Positions 16,643 through 25,441 of a stretch of DNA of 64,000 bases are shown piece by piece. Within the stretch, counting starts at the first letter, position 1. Each line of letters starts with the position of its first letter. Source of the stretch: Mogibacterium diversum_A (lineage in GTDB: Bacteria > Bacillota > Clostridia > Peptostreptococcales > Anaerovoracaceae). The notes beneath the pieces are model-generated. The model did no database searches and had not been told where the DNA came from. It saw only the letters and a list, made by a program, of their open reading frames with translations. Both the position numbers and the translations under genes were made by a program. Where the stretch lies: contig NZ_CALIZG010000007.1 in assembly GCF_938028775.1 (NCBI RefSeq), positions 120,274-184,273 of the forward strand. The letters are read 5' to 3'.

Positions 16643-18840
16643 TATGATCTAGCCCTATATACCTCTGAAATACCTGGAACATTACGAAGCGCTATTAAAA
16701 GTCGTTGCATCTGATGTGTATCTGATATTGATACCGTTAGTGTACATGTAATATTGTTGTCTTCGGCTGGTCTCATATTAACTCCAGAAAGCTTTATATC
16801 TAAATCTTCGCAAACCTTTGATATATCACTAAACAGCCCTTTTCTATCCTGCCCAGAAACAAGGACATCCGCATAGTATGTCTGACCGAGTTTAGGAGTT
16901 TCCCATTCTACCTGAATAAGTCTTCCCTTCTCATCATTCGGTAAGCTAAGTATATTAGTGCAGTCTTTTCTGTGAACAGTAATTCCCCTACCTTTTGTGA
17001 TAAAGCCGATGATGTCATCACCAGGTACAGGATTACAGCACCGAGCAACTTTAATAAGAAGATTATCAGACCCTTTAACAGTAATTCCAGGTGTCCCAGA
17101 ATTAGATTCATGCTTTATTGGTTTCTTTTTTATTATTTCTTCAGCTTTTTTTTCTTCTTTATGTGTATCTTCGATATAGTAATCGATAAGCCTTTGACCA
17201 AGTCTTACCTGAGCTGCTCCTCCTCCAGAAATAGAGGAGTATAACTCATTTATGTTACTCATACCTAAATCTTTAACAGCCTTAAGTAGGTAAGAATTTT
17301 TTGCAACAAGTGCAGGATCATACCCTTTTTTTCTAATATAGTTAGTGATATTATTCTTACCTTTTTCAACTATATTAGTCTTATCAGCTTTGCGTAACCA
17401 ATTTCTAATCTTATTTTTTGCCTGAGAGCTCTTTGCGATATTAAGCCAATCCATGCTAGGGCCAGCAGAGTTCGCTGAAGTGATAATTTCTACGATATCA
17501 CCAGTGTTAAGCTTATGGTCAATAGTGACCATCTTTCCGTTAACTTTAGCACCAACGCACCTTACGCCTACATCTGTATGGATTTTAAATGCAAAATCGA
17601 TAGGCGTAGACTCCGCAGGAAGTTCAACAACATCACCATGCGGTGTAAAAACAAATACCTGATGATCAAATAAGTCAACTTTTAAAGTCTCAAGAAATTC
17701 TAGCGAGTCATCAGTTTCCTTTTGCCATTCGAGAGCCTGCCTTAGCCACGCTAATTTCTTTTCATCTTCATCTTCGGTACCGACAGCCTTTCCTTCTTTG
17801 TATTTCCAGTGAGCAGCGATACCGTATTCTGCAATGCGATGCATCTCCTTAGTCCTAATCTGAATTTCGAATGGATTCCCATTATCATCTAGGACGGTTG
17901 TGTGTATCGATTGATACATATTTGGTTTTGGCATTGCAATGTAATCTTTAAACCTACCAGGAATAGGAGTCCATTTAGTATGGACAAGCCCCAGAGCAGC
18001 ATAACAATCTTTAACATTATCGACGATGATTCTGATAGCAGTTAAATCAAAAATTTCATCTAACTGCTTCTTCTGTATTACCATTTTCTTATAAATGCTA
18101 TATAGGTGCTTAGAGCGCCCCATTACTTCGCATTCAATATGTGCATTATCCAGTCCTTCTTTAATTTCGGATATTAATCGCTGAACAACGCTTTCCCTGC
18201 GCTCTCGTCTCTGACTTACTTTGCTAGATAGCTCCTTATATTCGTTTGGATGAAGATACATTAGAGCTAAGTCTTCTAACTCAAATTTAATACTGTATAT
18301 ACCGAGTCTTCCGGCAAGTGGAGCATAGATCTCAAGTGTTTCTAGAGCCTTCTCCTCACGCTTTTTTGTCGGCATATATTCTAAAGTTCTCATATTATGA
18401 AGTCTATCGGCAAGCTTAATGATTAGCACTCTAATGTCTTTCGACATAGCAAGGAACATCTTTCGAAAATTCTCAGCTTGAAGCTCTTCTTTTGAATCGT
18501 ATTTGATATTGCCAAGTTTGGTAACACCATCGACTAGAAGTGCAATTTCTTCACCAAAATCTTCGACTAATTGTTCGCGAGTATATGGAGTGTCTTCGAC
18601 GACATCATGCATCAGTCCAGCAACGATTGTTTCTGTATCCATGCCAAAATTAGCCAATATAAAGCTGACAGCAATAGGATGAATTATGTACGGTTCCCCG
18701 CTTTTCCTAAGCTGACCTTTATGCAGATTATTAGCTATTTCAAATGCCTTAACCACAAGCGGTGAATTATACTTGTGGTTAAGACTTTCAAGCTTAGCTA
18801 TAAATTCTTCAGTTGTCATAACTACAGCTTCTGACTGCAA
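16642..18840 (-). CDS. rel: Bifunctional (p)ppGpp synthetase/hydrolase Rel
   Basis: A 732-residue long RelA/SpoT homologue that makes and breaks the alarmone (p)ppGpp. The N-terminal HD hydrolase domain is intact (HKGQLRKSGEPYIIHP and the metal motif LMHDVVEDTPY). The synthetase follows (RFKDYIAMPKPNMYQSIHTT), then a TGS domain (VFVFTPHGDVVELPAESTPIDFAF), a zinc-finger-like helical region (VARCCNPVPGDDIIGF) and a C-terminal ACT domain. Both catalytic halves therefore look functional. The TTG at 18,840 is chosen because GGAGG lies seven bases upstream; the in-frame ATG at 18,819 has no such site. Confidence 0.95.
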   Translation of the reverse strand: MQSEAVVMTTEEFIAKLESLNHKYNSPLVVKAFEIANNLHKGQLRKSGEPYIIHPIAVSFILANFGMDTETIVAGLMHDVVEDTPYTREQLVEDFGEEIALLVDGVTKLGNIKYDSKEELQAENFRKMFLAMSKDIRVLIIKLADRLHNMRTLEYMPTKKREEKALETLEIYAPLAGRLGIYSIKFELEDLALMYLHPNEYKELSSKVSQRRERRESVVQRLISEIKEGLDNAHIECEVMGRSKHLYSIYKKMVIQKKQLDEIFDLTAIRIIVDNVKDCYAALGLVHTKWTPIPGRFKDYIAMPKPNMYQSIHTTVLDDNGNPFEIQIRTKEMHRIAEYGIAAHWKYKEGKAVGTEDEDEKKLAWLRQALEWQKETDDSLEFLETLKVDLFDHQVFVFTPHGDVVELPAESTPIDFAFKIHTDVGVRCVGAKVNGKMVTIDHKLNTGDIVEIITSANSAGPSMDWLNIAKSSQAKNKIRNWLRKADKTNIVEKGKNNITNYIRKKGYDPALVAKNSYLLKAVKDLGMSNINELYSSISGGGAAQVRLGQRLIDYYIEDTHKEEKKAEEIIKKKPIKHESNSGTPGITVKGSDNLLIKVARCCNPVPGDDIIGFITKGRGITVHRKDCTNILSLPNDEKGRLIQVEWETPKLGQTYYADVLVSGQDRKGLFSDISKVCEDLDIKLSGVNMRPAEDNNITCTLTVSISDTHQMQRLLIALRNVPGISEVYRARS

Positions 18841-18874
18841 ATTGATGCCTCCATTAGGTTTAATATATATATTT

Positions 18875-21148
18875 TTATTTAATTATACCGTCATTCTCTC
18901 GTTTAGCGCGCTCGATCCTCCTGCGCTGCTTTTCGTTTTGCTCTATGCGTTTTGCGTACTTTGACATATTCTGCTTACGCATCGACTCATAAAGGAGTGG
19001 GCTGCATAAGAATATTGATGAATATGTTCCTACCGATACACCAATAATTAATGGTATCAAGAACTGTCTAATTTCTGATGAAACCAGGAAGAACAGAGGA
19101 ATCATAACAACGATAGTTGTAAGCGATGTCATGATCGATCTCGATAGGGTCTGATTGATACTATCATTTATGAGTTCCACAACCTCTTTACGCTTGTAGA
19201 ACTTTGTATTCTCACGTATTCTATCAAACACTACGATAGTGTCATTGATGGAATATCCTACAACGGTCAATATACCAGCGATAAACGGATTGTTAATCGT
19301 AAATCCAAATATTGCGTAAATAGATAGTGTAACTAATACGTCATGACCCAGTCCGCTAACAGCAGCAAGTCCATAGTTCCAGTTTTTAAATCTGAATCTT
19401 ATATATATAAGCATGCAGAAGGTTGCTATGAGTACGGACTTAACAGCATTATGTCTCAGCTCTTTTCCTACCGTTGGTCCAAACTCTTCAGATGAAAGAA
19501 CTGCGCCTTTCTTCAAGCTGTACTTTGAATCAATTGTATTGATTACTTCCTGTCGCTGATCCGCTTTCAGCGCTTTTATTGTTCTAATTACAATTTGATC
19601 ATTCTTATCGCCAGCATATACAATCTGAGGGTCTAGTTTGTGCTTGGCAATCGTTTTCTTAACTTCCTCGATATTAACTTTCTTACCCATATCAAGCTGA
19701 ATAGTCGTTCCACCTGTAAAGTCAATTCCGTAGTTGAAACCCTTAAACCCGGCACAAGCGATTCCGATGATAATTACGCTAAGTGAAAGAGCATAGAATT
19801 TCTTGCGATTTCCGATGAAGTCAAACTGACGCTTTAGTTTAAATCTAGGAGTACCATCCTCATTTACACCAAAATATTTGTTCTTTCCAAATGTTTTGCT
19901 ATCAGCAAGCAGTGTAACGTATAACTGAGTAATAATTACAGCCGTGAAAATACTACAAATCGTACCGAGCATCAGAGTAAGAGCGAAGCCCTTAACCGCT
20001 GTAGTACCAATTAGATATAAAACAATTGAAGCAATCAGTGTCGTGGTTTGAGAATCAACAACCGTTGATAGAGCAGATTTAAATCCTGTATCAACTGCCG
20101 CCCTGATAGATTTACCCTTTGATATTTCCTCTCTGATTCTAGTAAATATAATAACGTTTGAGTCAACGGCCATACCTATTGAGAGAATTATACCAGCGAT
20201 ACCAGGAAGGGTTAGAACTGCCCCTAGTGCAGCCATAGCTGCCAATACAACGAGAACATACAGCGATAGTGCAAGGTCAGCAATGAGTCCTAGTAATCCA
20301 TATGCTACAAGCATAATTAGGAAAACAATAGCGAGACCGATTATACCGGCCTTAACAGATTTAACTAGAGCGTTTGCTCCAATAGTCGCAGTTTCAACAG
20401 AAGAATTGACTTCGGTTAGAGATGCAGGGAGTGCACCTCCTCTAATAAGAGATGATGTCTGCGAAGCTTCTTCTTTCGAAAAACCGCCCTGTCTAGTAAT
20501 CTCACAACTTCTGCTGTTTATAACGCTTTTCGCTGTAGGTGCAGAAATAACTTTGTTATCAAGCATAATGATGATTGACTGTGCATCAAACGCACTACCA
20601 TCAGAATTCTTTAGAGTTGAAGTTACAGCGCCTTGAGAAGTCTTTTCAGTCGCCTTTGCAAATTTCTGTGAACCTGCAGAAGTGAAGTCCATAGTAATCT
20701 TATATCCACCATTATTTGAATCTGTACTAAATGATGCATCCTTGATATCATTACCATTCATAATCTGAGTGCCATCAGCGAGTAAAAATCTAAGCTGTGC
20801 AGTCTTACCGATCTGCTTGATGGCAGTATCAGCATCATCAACTCCTGGCATCTCGACACGAACTTTATTATTACCTTCTACAGAAACTGTTGCCTCTGAA
20901 ATACCCATTGCGTTAACGCGGTTTTCGAGTACTGATTTAGTCTGATCCATAAGTTTACTGAGATCAGATCCAGTTGCTTTCGTATCTGCCTGAAGTAATA
21001 CATACACCCCACCGTTAATATCAAGACCGTATTTGAGCTGTTTGTTAATGCTCTTAATGGGACCAGCTCCATTAATAGCAATAGCCCATCCAATAATGAT
21101 AATAGCTGTCACTAATACTGCTAAAAACTTTTTTGTTCCAGTTTTCAT
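18875..21148 (-). CDS. secDF: Fused protein-export membrane protein SecDF
   Basis: A 757-residue fusion of SecD and SecF, which use the proton motive force to assist Sec-dependent secretion. The SecD half begins with a transmembrane helix (about 6-26) and a P1 periplasmic domain including LKYGLDINGGVYVLLQAD, then a six-helix RND-type bundle. The SecF half starts around residue 445 with FDFIGNRKKFYALS and carries FNYGIDFTGGT and GYSINDTIVVFDRIREN. The C-terminus is basic. An upstream ATG at 21,175 would add nine residues, but the shorter form gives the usual SecD N-terminus and has a purine-rich site (GAGGAAGGG) ahead of it. It has its own promoter and is separated from yajC by a terminator. 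Confidence 0.94.
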   Translation of the reverse strand: MKTGTKKFLAVLVTAIIIIGWAIAINGAGPIKSINKQLKYGLDINGGVYVLLQADTKATGSDLSKLMDQTKSVLENRVNAMGISEATVSVEGNNKVRVEMPGVDDADTAIKQIGKTAQLRFLLADGTQIMNGNDIKDASFSTDSNNGGYKITMDFTSAGSQKFAKATEKTSQGAVTSTLKNSDGSAFDAQSIIIMLDNKVISAPTAKSVINSRSCEITRQGGFSKEEASQTSSLIRGGALPASLTEVNSSVETATIGANALVKSVKAGIIGLAIVFLIMLVAYGLLGLIADLALSLYVLVVLAAMAALGAVLTLPGIAGIILSIGMAVDSNVIIFTRIREEISKGKSIRAAVDTGFKSALSTVVDSQTTTLIASIVLYLIGTTAVKGFALTLMLGTICSIFTAVIITQLYVTLLADSKTFGKNKYFGVNEDGTPRFKLKRQFDFIGNRKKFYALSLSVIIIGIACAGFKGFNYGIDFTGGTTIQLDMGKKVNIEEVKKTIAKHKLDPQIVYAGDKNDQIVIRTIKALKADQRQEVINTIDSKYSLKKGAVLSSEEFGPTVGKELRHNAVKSVLIATFCMLIYIRFRFKNWNYGLAAVSGLGHDVLVTLSIYAIFGFTINNPFIAGILTVVGYSINDTIVVFDRIRENTKFYKRKEVVELINDSINQTLSRSIMTSLTTIVVMIPLFFLVSSEIRQFLIPLIIGVSVGTYSSIFLCSPLLYESMRKQNMSKYAKRIEQNEKQRRRIERAKRENDGIIK

Positions 21149-21227
21149 AATTATGAATTGCCCTTCCTCTGTCATGTAATGAGGACATAAGTCCCCAATT
21201 ATTAATTAATACTTCAAGATATTTTAC

Positions 21228-21256
21228 ATTATATAGGTGTTTTCTTCAAGTGATAA
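21228..21256 (-). promoter_or_regulatory. Predicted sigma-A promoter of secDF
   Basis: On the minus strand, TTATCA (21,256-21,251) and TATAAT (21,233-21,228) are spaced by 17 bases. It sits downstream of the yajC terminator and about 80 bases before the secDF start. The -35 box matches consensus at four of six positions. Confidence 0.5.
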
Positions 21257-21359
21257 ATCCGTTGATAAATAGCTATTTTGAGCATAATTCAAAATAAGGT
21301 TATTTACGACCTTATTTGTCGTTAATTTAGATAGTATTTTAGTAAAAAAACAAATAAAA

Positions 21360-21382
21360 AAGGTGTGCAACATGCACACCTT
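21360..21382 (-). terminator. Rho-independent terminator after yajC
   Basis: A perfect 10-bp stem AAGGTGTGCA/TGCACACCTT with loop ACA is followed on the minus strand by a long T-rich stretch (21,340-21,359). It ends the tRNA-Leu/yajC transcript just before the secDF promoter. Confidence 0.88.
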
Positions 21383-21391
21383 AAACTGTAA

Positions 21392-21808
21392 TTATTCTGC
21401 ATCCTTTTCAGTGTCTTCCTTGCTATCAGCTTTTTTAGCTCCAAGCTTCTTTGGAGTAACCTTCTTGGATCTGTTAACATGTGACTCTTCTGCAGGTTCA
21501 GCTTTTTCTTCGGGCTGTTTATCTTCCTTTTTGTCAGATTCCTGTTTGCCAACAACGCTACCTACAGCAGATTTAACAATTTCCATTTTAGTCTTGCCTG
21601 AACCAGTTTCGATAAGAATTCTATCATCCTTAATTCTTACAATTTTTCCGACAATACCACCAATTGTGACTATATTATCACCAGGCTTAAGAGCAGCTCT
21701 CATGCTAGTAACTTCTTTGTCACGCTTTCTCTGTGGTCTAATAAGCATAAAGTAGATAAGCGGTATAAATACCAGTATTAAGACGATATTGTATAAACCT
21801 GTCTTCAT
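21392..21808 (-). CDS. yajC: Preprotein translocase subunit YajC
   Basis: A 138-residue small membrane protein of the SecDF-YajC accessory complex. One transmembrane helix lies near residues 6-24, followed by RPQRKRDKEVTSMRAALKPGDNIVTIGGIVGKIV, the family signature. The C-terminal ~50 residues are a Lys/Glu-rich low-complexity tail, longer than the usual YajC (about 90-110 residues). It sits upstream of secDF as usual, but a strong terminator and a new promoter separate them. A GGAGG precedes the start by seven bases. The two tRNA-Leu genes immediately upstream have no visible terminator before yajC. Confidence 0.93.
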   Translation of the reverse strand: MKTGLYNIVLILVFIPLIYFMLIRPQRKRDKEVTSMRAALKPGDNIVTIGGIVGKIVRIKDDRILIETGSGKTKMEIVKSAVGSVVGKQESDKKEDKQPEEKAEPAEESHVNRSKKVTPKKLGAKKADSKEDTEKDAE

Positions 21809-21854
21809 CTCTGAACCTCCATATTTTCGTTATGGTAATAAATTAAAATTAAAC

Positions 21855-21941
21855 TGGTGCCGGCGATGGGGGTCGAACCCATACGGTATTACTACCACGG
21901 GATTTTGAATCCCGCGCGTCTGCCAATTCCACCACGCCGGC
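21855..21941 (-). tRNA. tRNA-Leu (CAA)
   Basis: The minus strand folds as a long-variable-arm tRNA with acceptor stem GCCGGCG/CGCCGGC, discriminator A and an encoded CCA. The anticodon stem CGGGA/TCCCG closes the loop TTCAAAA, giving anticodon CAA, which reads UUG. The variable arm (GGTAGTAATACC) and T-loop TTCGACC are present. Confidence 0.95.
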
Positions 21942-21968
21942 AAAATTCTTATTTTTTTGTAAAAAAAA

Positions 21969-22050
21969 TGGTGTGGCTGACTGGACTCGAACCAGCACGG
22001 TCTCCCACATGCCCCTCAAGCATGCGCGTCTGCCATTCCGCCACAGCCAC
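21969..22050 (-). tRNA. tRNA-Leu (GAG)
   Basis: Acceptor stem GTGGCTG/CAGCCAC with discriminator A and encoded CCA. The anticodon stem CATGC/GCATG closes the loop TTGAGGG, giving anticodon GAG, which reads CUU and CUC. A short class II variable arm and T-loop TTCGAGT are visible. It is 27 bases upstream of the second tRNA-Leu and transcribed with it. Confidence 0.95.
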
Positions 22051-22061
22051 ACGACTATTTA

Positions 22062-22090
22062 AATATACAAAATAATCGCTTTAATTGCAA
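22062..22090 (-). promoter_or_regulatory. Predicted promoter of the tRNA-Leu pair
   Basis: On the minus strand TTGCAA (22,090-22,085) and TATATT (22,067-22,062) are separated by 17 bases, placing the start a few bases before tRNA-Leu(GAG). No terminator separates the tRNAs from yajC. Confidence 0.65.
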
Positions 22091-22191
22091 GTAAAATATA
22101 AAAAAACTTTTAAATTAATCAATGATAACAATCAAATGAACAAGAGAAATTTAATTAGACTATGTACCTGTCCAAATTAAGTTTTAATATA

Positions 22192-22911
22192 CTAGTAATA
22201 AAAACCTGTCTTATCATCTGTGTACTGCTTAAGCCTAATCTCGTAAGCAGCTTTAGCTGTATCGTAAAATGCAGGCTTAAATTCAGACATGCCAATTTCA
22301 TTAGCAAAATCAATTGTAAAATCGGGATTGAGAATCAGTAAGGGACCAAGTAAATACGTGCCCATAAAATTTTTATAATGAATACCCTCACGTGTTTCTT
22401 TACTGTTAAACCCAGGGCCTCTAATGGTATCAAAAAGTGGTTCAATTTCATCATCATAGAAACTATGACCAAATTGGCTTTTAAATCCAACTATCTTAAT
22501 ATCATTATACATGCCGACATAGAGTGAATTAAAACGTTTGGCTAGAATATCTCTCTCAGTGTGATAATTGAAAATTTTAAGACAGTCAATCTTTTCCCCT
22601 GTCTTATCGATTATATATTTACCAAAAACCTCAACAGCATTGCCAGTAACTAAAAAACGCTGCCCTTGCTCTATAGCATCTTTCATTTCGTCGACATACA
22701 TTGATGCATTATCTATAAAAAGCTGCTGACCGCGTTCAGTCATAGTTCCTCTGTATACAAGATCGACTTTACCCTTGTTTAAAAAAGTGGGACGCTCACC
22801 AATATTTGTTTCTATTATTTCAATCTCTGGAAAAGAATCCTTAAGATACTTAATATTGGCTGAGTCTCCATATAAATTACTGAGCTCTGGATAAAGCATT
22901 TCGATAATCAT
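22192..22911 (-). CDS. GatD-like class I amidotransferase homologue lacking catalytic residues
   Basis: A 239-residue protein in the position and overall pattern of GatD, the glutaminase that feeds ammonia to MurT for amidation of lipid II D-glutamate. The N-terminus YPELSNLYGDSANIKYL matches GatD. However, the nucleophile elbow, normally CGGYQxxG, reads TGNAVEVFG (89-97), with Thr89 in place of cysteine. The histidine of the usual GTYLHGP motif is leucine (L188 in GTYLLGP). It therefore cannot act as a conventional Cys-His glutaminase. It may be a structural partner of MurT that uses free ammonia or another donor. Its start follows the murT stop by three bases. It is not a random pseudogene: the frame is full length and well formed. 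Confidence 0.75.
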   Translation of the reverse strand: MIIEMLYPELSNLYGDSANIKYLKDSFPEIEIIETNIGERPTFLNKGKVDLVYRGTMTERGQQLFIDNASMYVDEMKDAIEQGQRFLVTGNAVEVFGKYIIDKTGEKIDCLKIFNYHTERDILAKRFNSLYVGMYNDIKIVGFKSQFGHSFYDDEIEPLFDTIRGPGFNSKETREGIHYKNFMGTYLLGPLLILNPDFTIDFANEIGMSEFKPAFYDTAKAAYEIRLKQYTDDKTGFYY

Positions 22912-22914
22912 TTA

Positions 22915-24300
22915 CTACACCTTCTCGTTTTTATCAATCCTATTTAGATGTTCTTCTAGAATTTTTCTGACTTTTCGTGCTGGTGAAAGCGGATCAGTTC
23001 CATAAAGCAAGAATATGGTTTCCCCTTCTTTAAACTTTAACTCTTTTACGCAGTCAAGAGGATCTATTACATATTTAATTTTTTCTTCTTTAACTCCAGC
23101 TGAAAGCAGTCTTAATTTAAAATCTAATCCTCTAGACCCTGTAGTAACTACAGTTTTAATTCTGTCATCTGCGAGTAGCTCAAAATCCGCATCATAAAGC
23201 CAGCACATATTTTCTGACCATGTGGCATCGTCTTGGAAGTTATTGTTGAATAAAAGAAGTTCCTTATCTCCAGGCTGTGCTTCGATGTATTCAAACACTC
23301 TTGAGCTCGCATATGCATTTCTATCCTTACAAAGAACAGAACTTAATTTAATTCCACCAGCTTCAAATTCATTCAGTCTTTCTTTTGTTATATGAACGCT
23401 TCCTACAGCTTCTTTAATTTCATCCACTTTATAGTTTAATTCACTCAGAGTCGCTATAAGCGTTAACTCATTATAAATATTGAAAATTCCATTATTAAAC
23501 AGGTGAAATCTGCAGTTCTCACCTTCTAGGAACACGTTCATCGTCATGGAATCGATATTTACATCTGTTGCTAAATAATCAGCAGTAAATGATTTGAAAT
23601 TACAATTTGGACAATATGCCCTACCTATATTGCTGTATCTGTTCTTTGTATACTTCAATTTCGAATTGCATACTGGACAAATCGGGCAGTCGTCAATAAG
23701 ATTCGTACAGCAATTTTTGTCGCTATCAAGTGATTCAATGCCAAAATAGACCTTGCTATTGTCAGGACACATCAGTGAAGATATAAGATCATCTGCATTT
23801 AAAATGAGTCTTGTAGATTTGTCAATGTTAGCTTCAAGAATTGACCTCATGTATTCTGGATGTCCATTTCTCATTATAGAATCACGCGACAAATTAGTAA
23901 CCACGAGATAATCTATATGTATAAATGGGAATATTCTTCTAGAAGATAGCTCGTCTATTTCAAAGACTGCTATGTCATAGCTCTGTTTTCCAGCCAAACT
24001 TACACTATTTATGAGTGACGTTGTAATACCAGTGATTGTATTAGAACCAGCGGAATTATTAAGTACCTTCTCTCCTAAAAAAGTAAGGGCGTCATTAAGT
24101 AGATTAGAACATGTAGTTTTGCCATTAGTTCCAGTAATTCCGATTATCTTATCAGGTAGCTCAATATACTCAAGAAAATTAGGACATATTCTAATAGCTA
24201 CTATACCGGGAAAGTTAGTGCCATTATGCCCAGTAATCTTAAGCGCAATAATAGATAGCTTTGCAATTAAGAGAGCGCAGAAAAAGCGCAATTTACCCAT
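22915..24300 (-). CDS. murT: MurT-like Mur ligase (lipid II isoglutaminyl synthase subunit)
   Basis: A 461-residue Mur ligase-family protein resembling MurT, which activates the alpha-carboxyl of D-Glu in lipid II for amidation. The ATP loop GITGTNGKTT lies at 54-63. A zinc ribbon is inserted in the central domain with CPVC (208-211) and CPNC (230-233), diagnostic of MurT. The C-terminal DUF1727 part includes LLLFNNNFQDDATW (348-361) and WLYDADFE; the loop holding the family's catalytic aspartate is longer and less conserved than in characterised MurT. The gene is followed three bases later by a GatD-like gene without catalytic Cys/His, and preceded by an ATP-grasp gene, all under one promoter. 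Confidence 0.85.
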   Translation of the reverse strand: MGKLRFFCALLIAKLSIIALKITGHNGTNFPGIVAIRICPNFLEYIELPDKIIGITGTNGKTTCSNLLNDALTFLGEKVLNNSAGSNTITGITTSLINSVSLAGKQSYDIAVFEIDELSSRRIFPFIHIDYLVVTNLSRDSIMRNGHPEYMRSILEANIDKSTRLILNADDLISSLMCPDNSKVYFGIESLDSDKNCCTNLIDDCPICPVCNSKLKYTKNRYSNIGRAYCPNCNFKSFTADYLATDVNIDSMTMNVFLEGENCRFHLFNNGIFNIYNELTLIATLSELNYKVDEIKEAVGSVHITKERLNEFEAGGIKLSSVLCKDRNAYASSRVFEYIEAQPGDKELLLFNNNFQDDATWSENMCWLYDADFELLADDRIKTVVTTGSRGLDFKLRLLSAGVKEEKIKYVIDPLDCVKELKFKEGETIFLLYGTDPLSPARKVRKILEEHLNRIDKNEKV

Positions 24301-24347
24301 TTATTCGTGCCAACCTTTCTCCATTAGCATACAAGCTTAAGTGCGAA

Positions 24348-25382
24348 TTATTTGTATAGTTCATCCTTGAAGCTAGGGACAAGCTTTAAAATATCAGGAA
24401 TAACACCGATTCTACTAGGATTCTGATATGGAAGCTGCATGTAGTCATATGCAGTGTAATCATTTCCTTCAACAATTTTAGGTCCTTTATTGGTAACAGC
24501 AACATCCCATCCTACATATCTCATCTCGGGAACCTTCATTGCTGCTCGCAGAATCATTTCTTTAGCTTCCTTGAACATAGGTACCTCATAATTTGTTAAA
24601 TCATAGCCAGTATCAGGGTGTTTTGTATATATCAAATCAGTATCGGTATTTCCGCTGTGAAAAGGGAAATGAACAATCCCTGTTTCCAAATCTATTGGAG
24701 CGTGAATACCGTGAACATCGATAAAACGACCATTTACGCCAAATTTCTGAGCGGCAAAAAATAAATGTGGTTCGTTGTCATCGCCTATAATTGTAATCAT
24801 ACGCATTGTATTAAGTGCAGGTTCATATACTTCGCGAATCTTATCGTGATTTATTAGATACTCCTCAACAACTCCGAATCCCTTTTCTTTTATATAGTCA
24901 TAGAATGCCTCAGCATTTTCGAAGTCTGACATTCTGATAATCTCGGCGCCCTTTCCGCATGAGAGATCAAGCATTTTACCAAACCCAACTTCGTTTTCAT
25001 TGTAAAAGCGTGTTGCCTCATCAAGATCACAGTTAAGTGCATCAAGAAAATCTCTATCGATAAATTCTTCAAATACTTCATCGAACTTGTTTTTATTATC
25101 AAAAATCTTTGCTTTTTCAGGATTGTTTAGAAAAGTGATTAATTTTTTGCTACGCATACGCGTCATGTACGTATCACGCATTTTATCATCTAATTCATAA
25201 AAATGATAAGTTATGTAATCGTAATATCCACTACCGAATCGTCTGTAGCAGTGATATATATCTCTTATAATACTAGATTTACTTTTTCCACATCTTCTAT
25301 TAATTTCAGTAGTTACATCATTTAATTTTGAGAATCTCGCTCCCGAAAGTACCCTAAGTTTATAAAGAAAATTTGCACTCAT
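24348..25382 (-). CDS. Sugar-transfer associated ATP-grasp protein
   Basis: A 344-residue ATP-grasp protein of the type found with glycan and cell-surface gene clusters (ATPgrasp_ST). Recognisable elements are GKMLDLSCGKGAEI in the ATP-binding lobe, VVEEYLINHDKI, TMRMITII, a region HPDTGYDLTNYEVP and the C-terminal metal-binding segment VGWDVAVTNKGPKIVEGN. The predicted reaction is ATP-dependent ligation of a carboxylate to an amine, but the substrate is unknown. It heads an operon with murT and a degenerate gatD (47-base gap to murT), which hints at a cell-wall precursor substrate. That link is inference from gene order. Confidence 0.75.
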   Translation of the reverse strand: MSANFLYKLRVLSGARFSKLNDVTTEINRRCGKSKSSIIRDIYHCYRRFGSGYYDYITYHFYELDDKMRDTYMTRMRSKKLITFLNNPEKAKIFDNKNKFDEVFEEFIDRDFLDALNCDLDEATRFYNENEVGFGKMLDLSCGKGAEIIRMSDFENAEAFYDYIKEKGFGVVEEYLINHDKIREVYEPALNTMRMITIIGDDNEPHLFFAAQKFGVNGRFIDVHGIHAPIDLETGIVHFPFHSGNTDTDLIYTKHPDTGYDLTNYEVPMFKEAKEMILRAAMKVPEMRYVGWDVAVTNKGPKIVEGNDYTAYDYMQLPYQNPSRIGVIPDILKLVPSFKDELYK

Positions 25383-25412
25383 AACTCTACCTCACATAAT
25401 TTAAGACATATA

Positions 25413-25441
25413 ATTTTATCACAAATATTACTATCCCTCAA
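25413..25441 (-). promoter_or_regulatory. Predicted promoter of the ATP-grasp/murT/gatD-like operon
   Basis: TTGAGG (25,441-25,436) and TAAAAT (25,418-25,413) on the minus strand are spaced by 17 bases, 31 bases before the ATP-grasp start. The -35 box overlaps the end of coaE. Confidence 0.6.

Noticed and set aside
21849..22075. Short frames on both strands over 21.85-22.08 kb
   Set aside because: They are read through two complete tRNA-Leu genes.
22192..22911. Calling the GatD-like protein an active glutaminase
   Set aside because: Both the nucleophilic cysteine and catalytic histidine positions are replaced.
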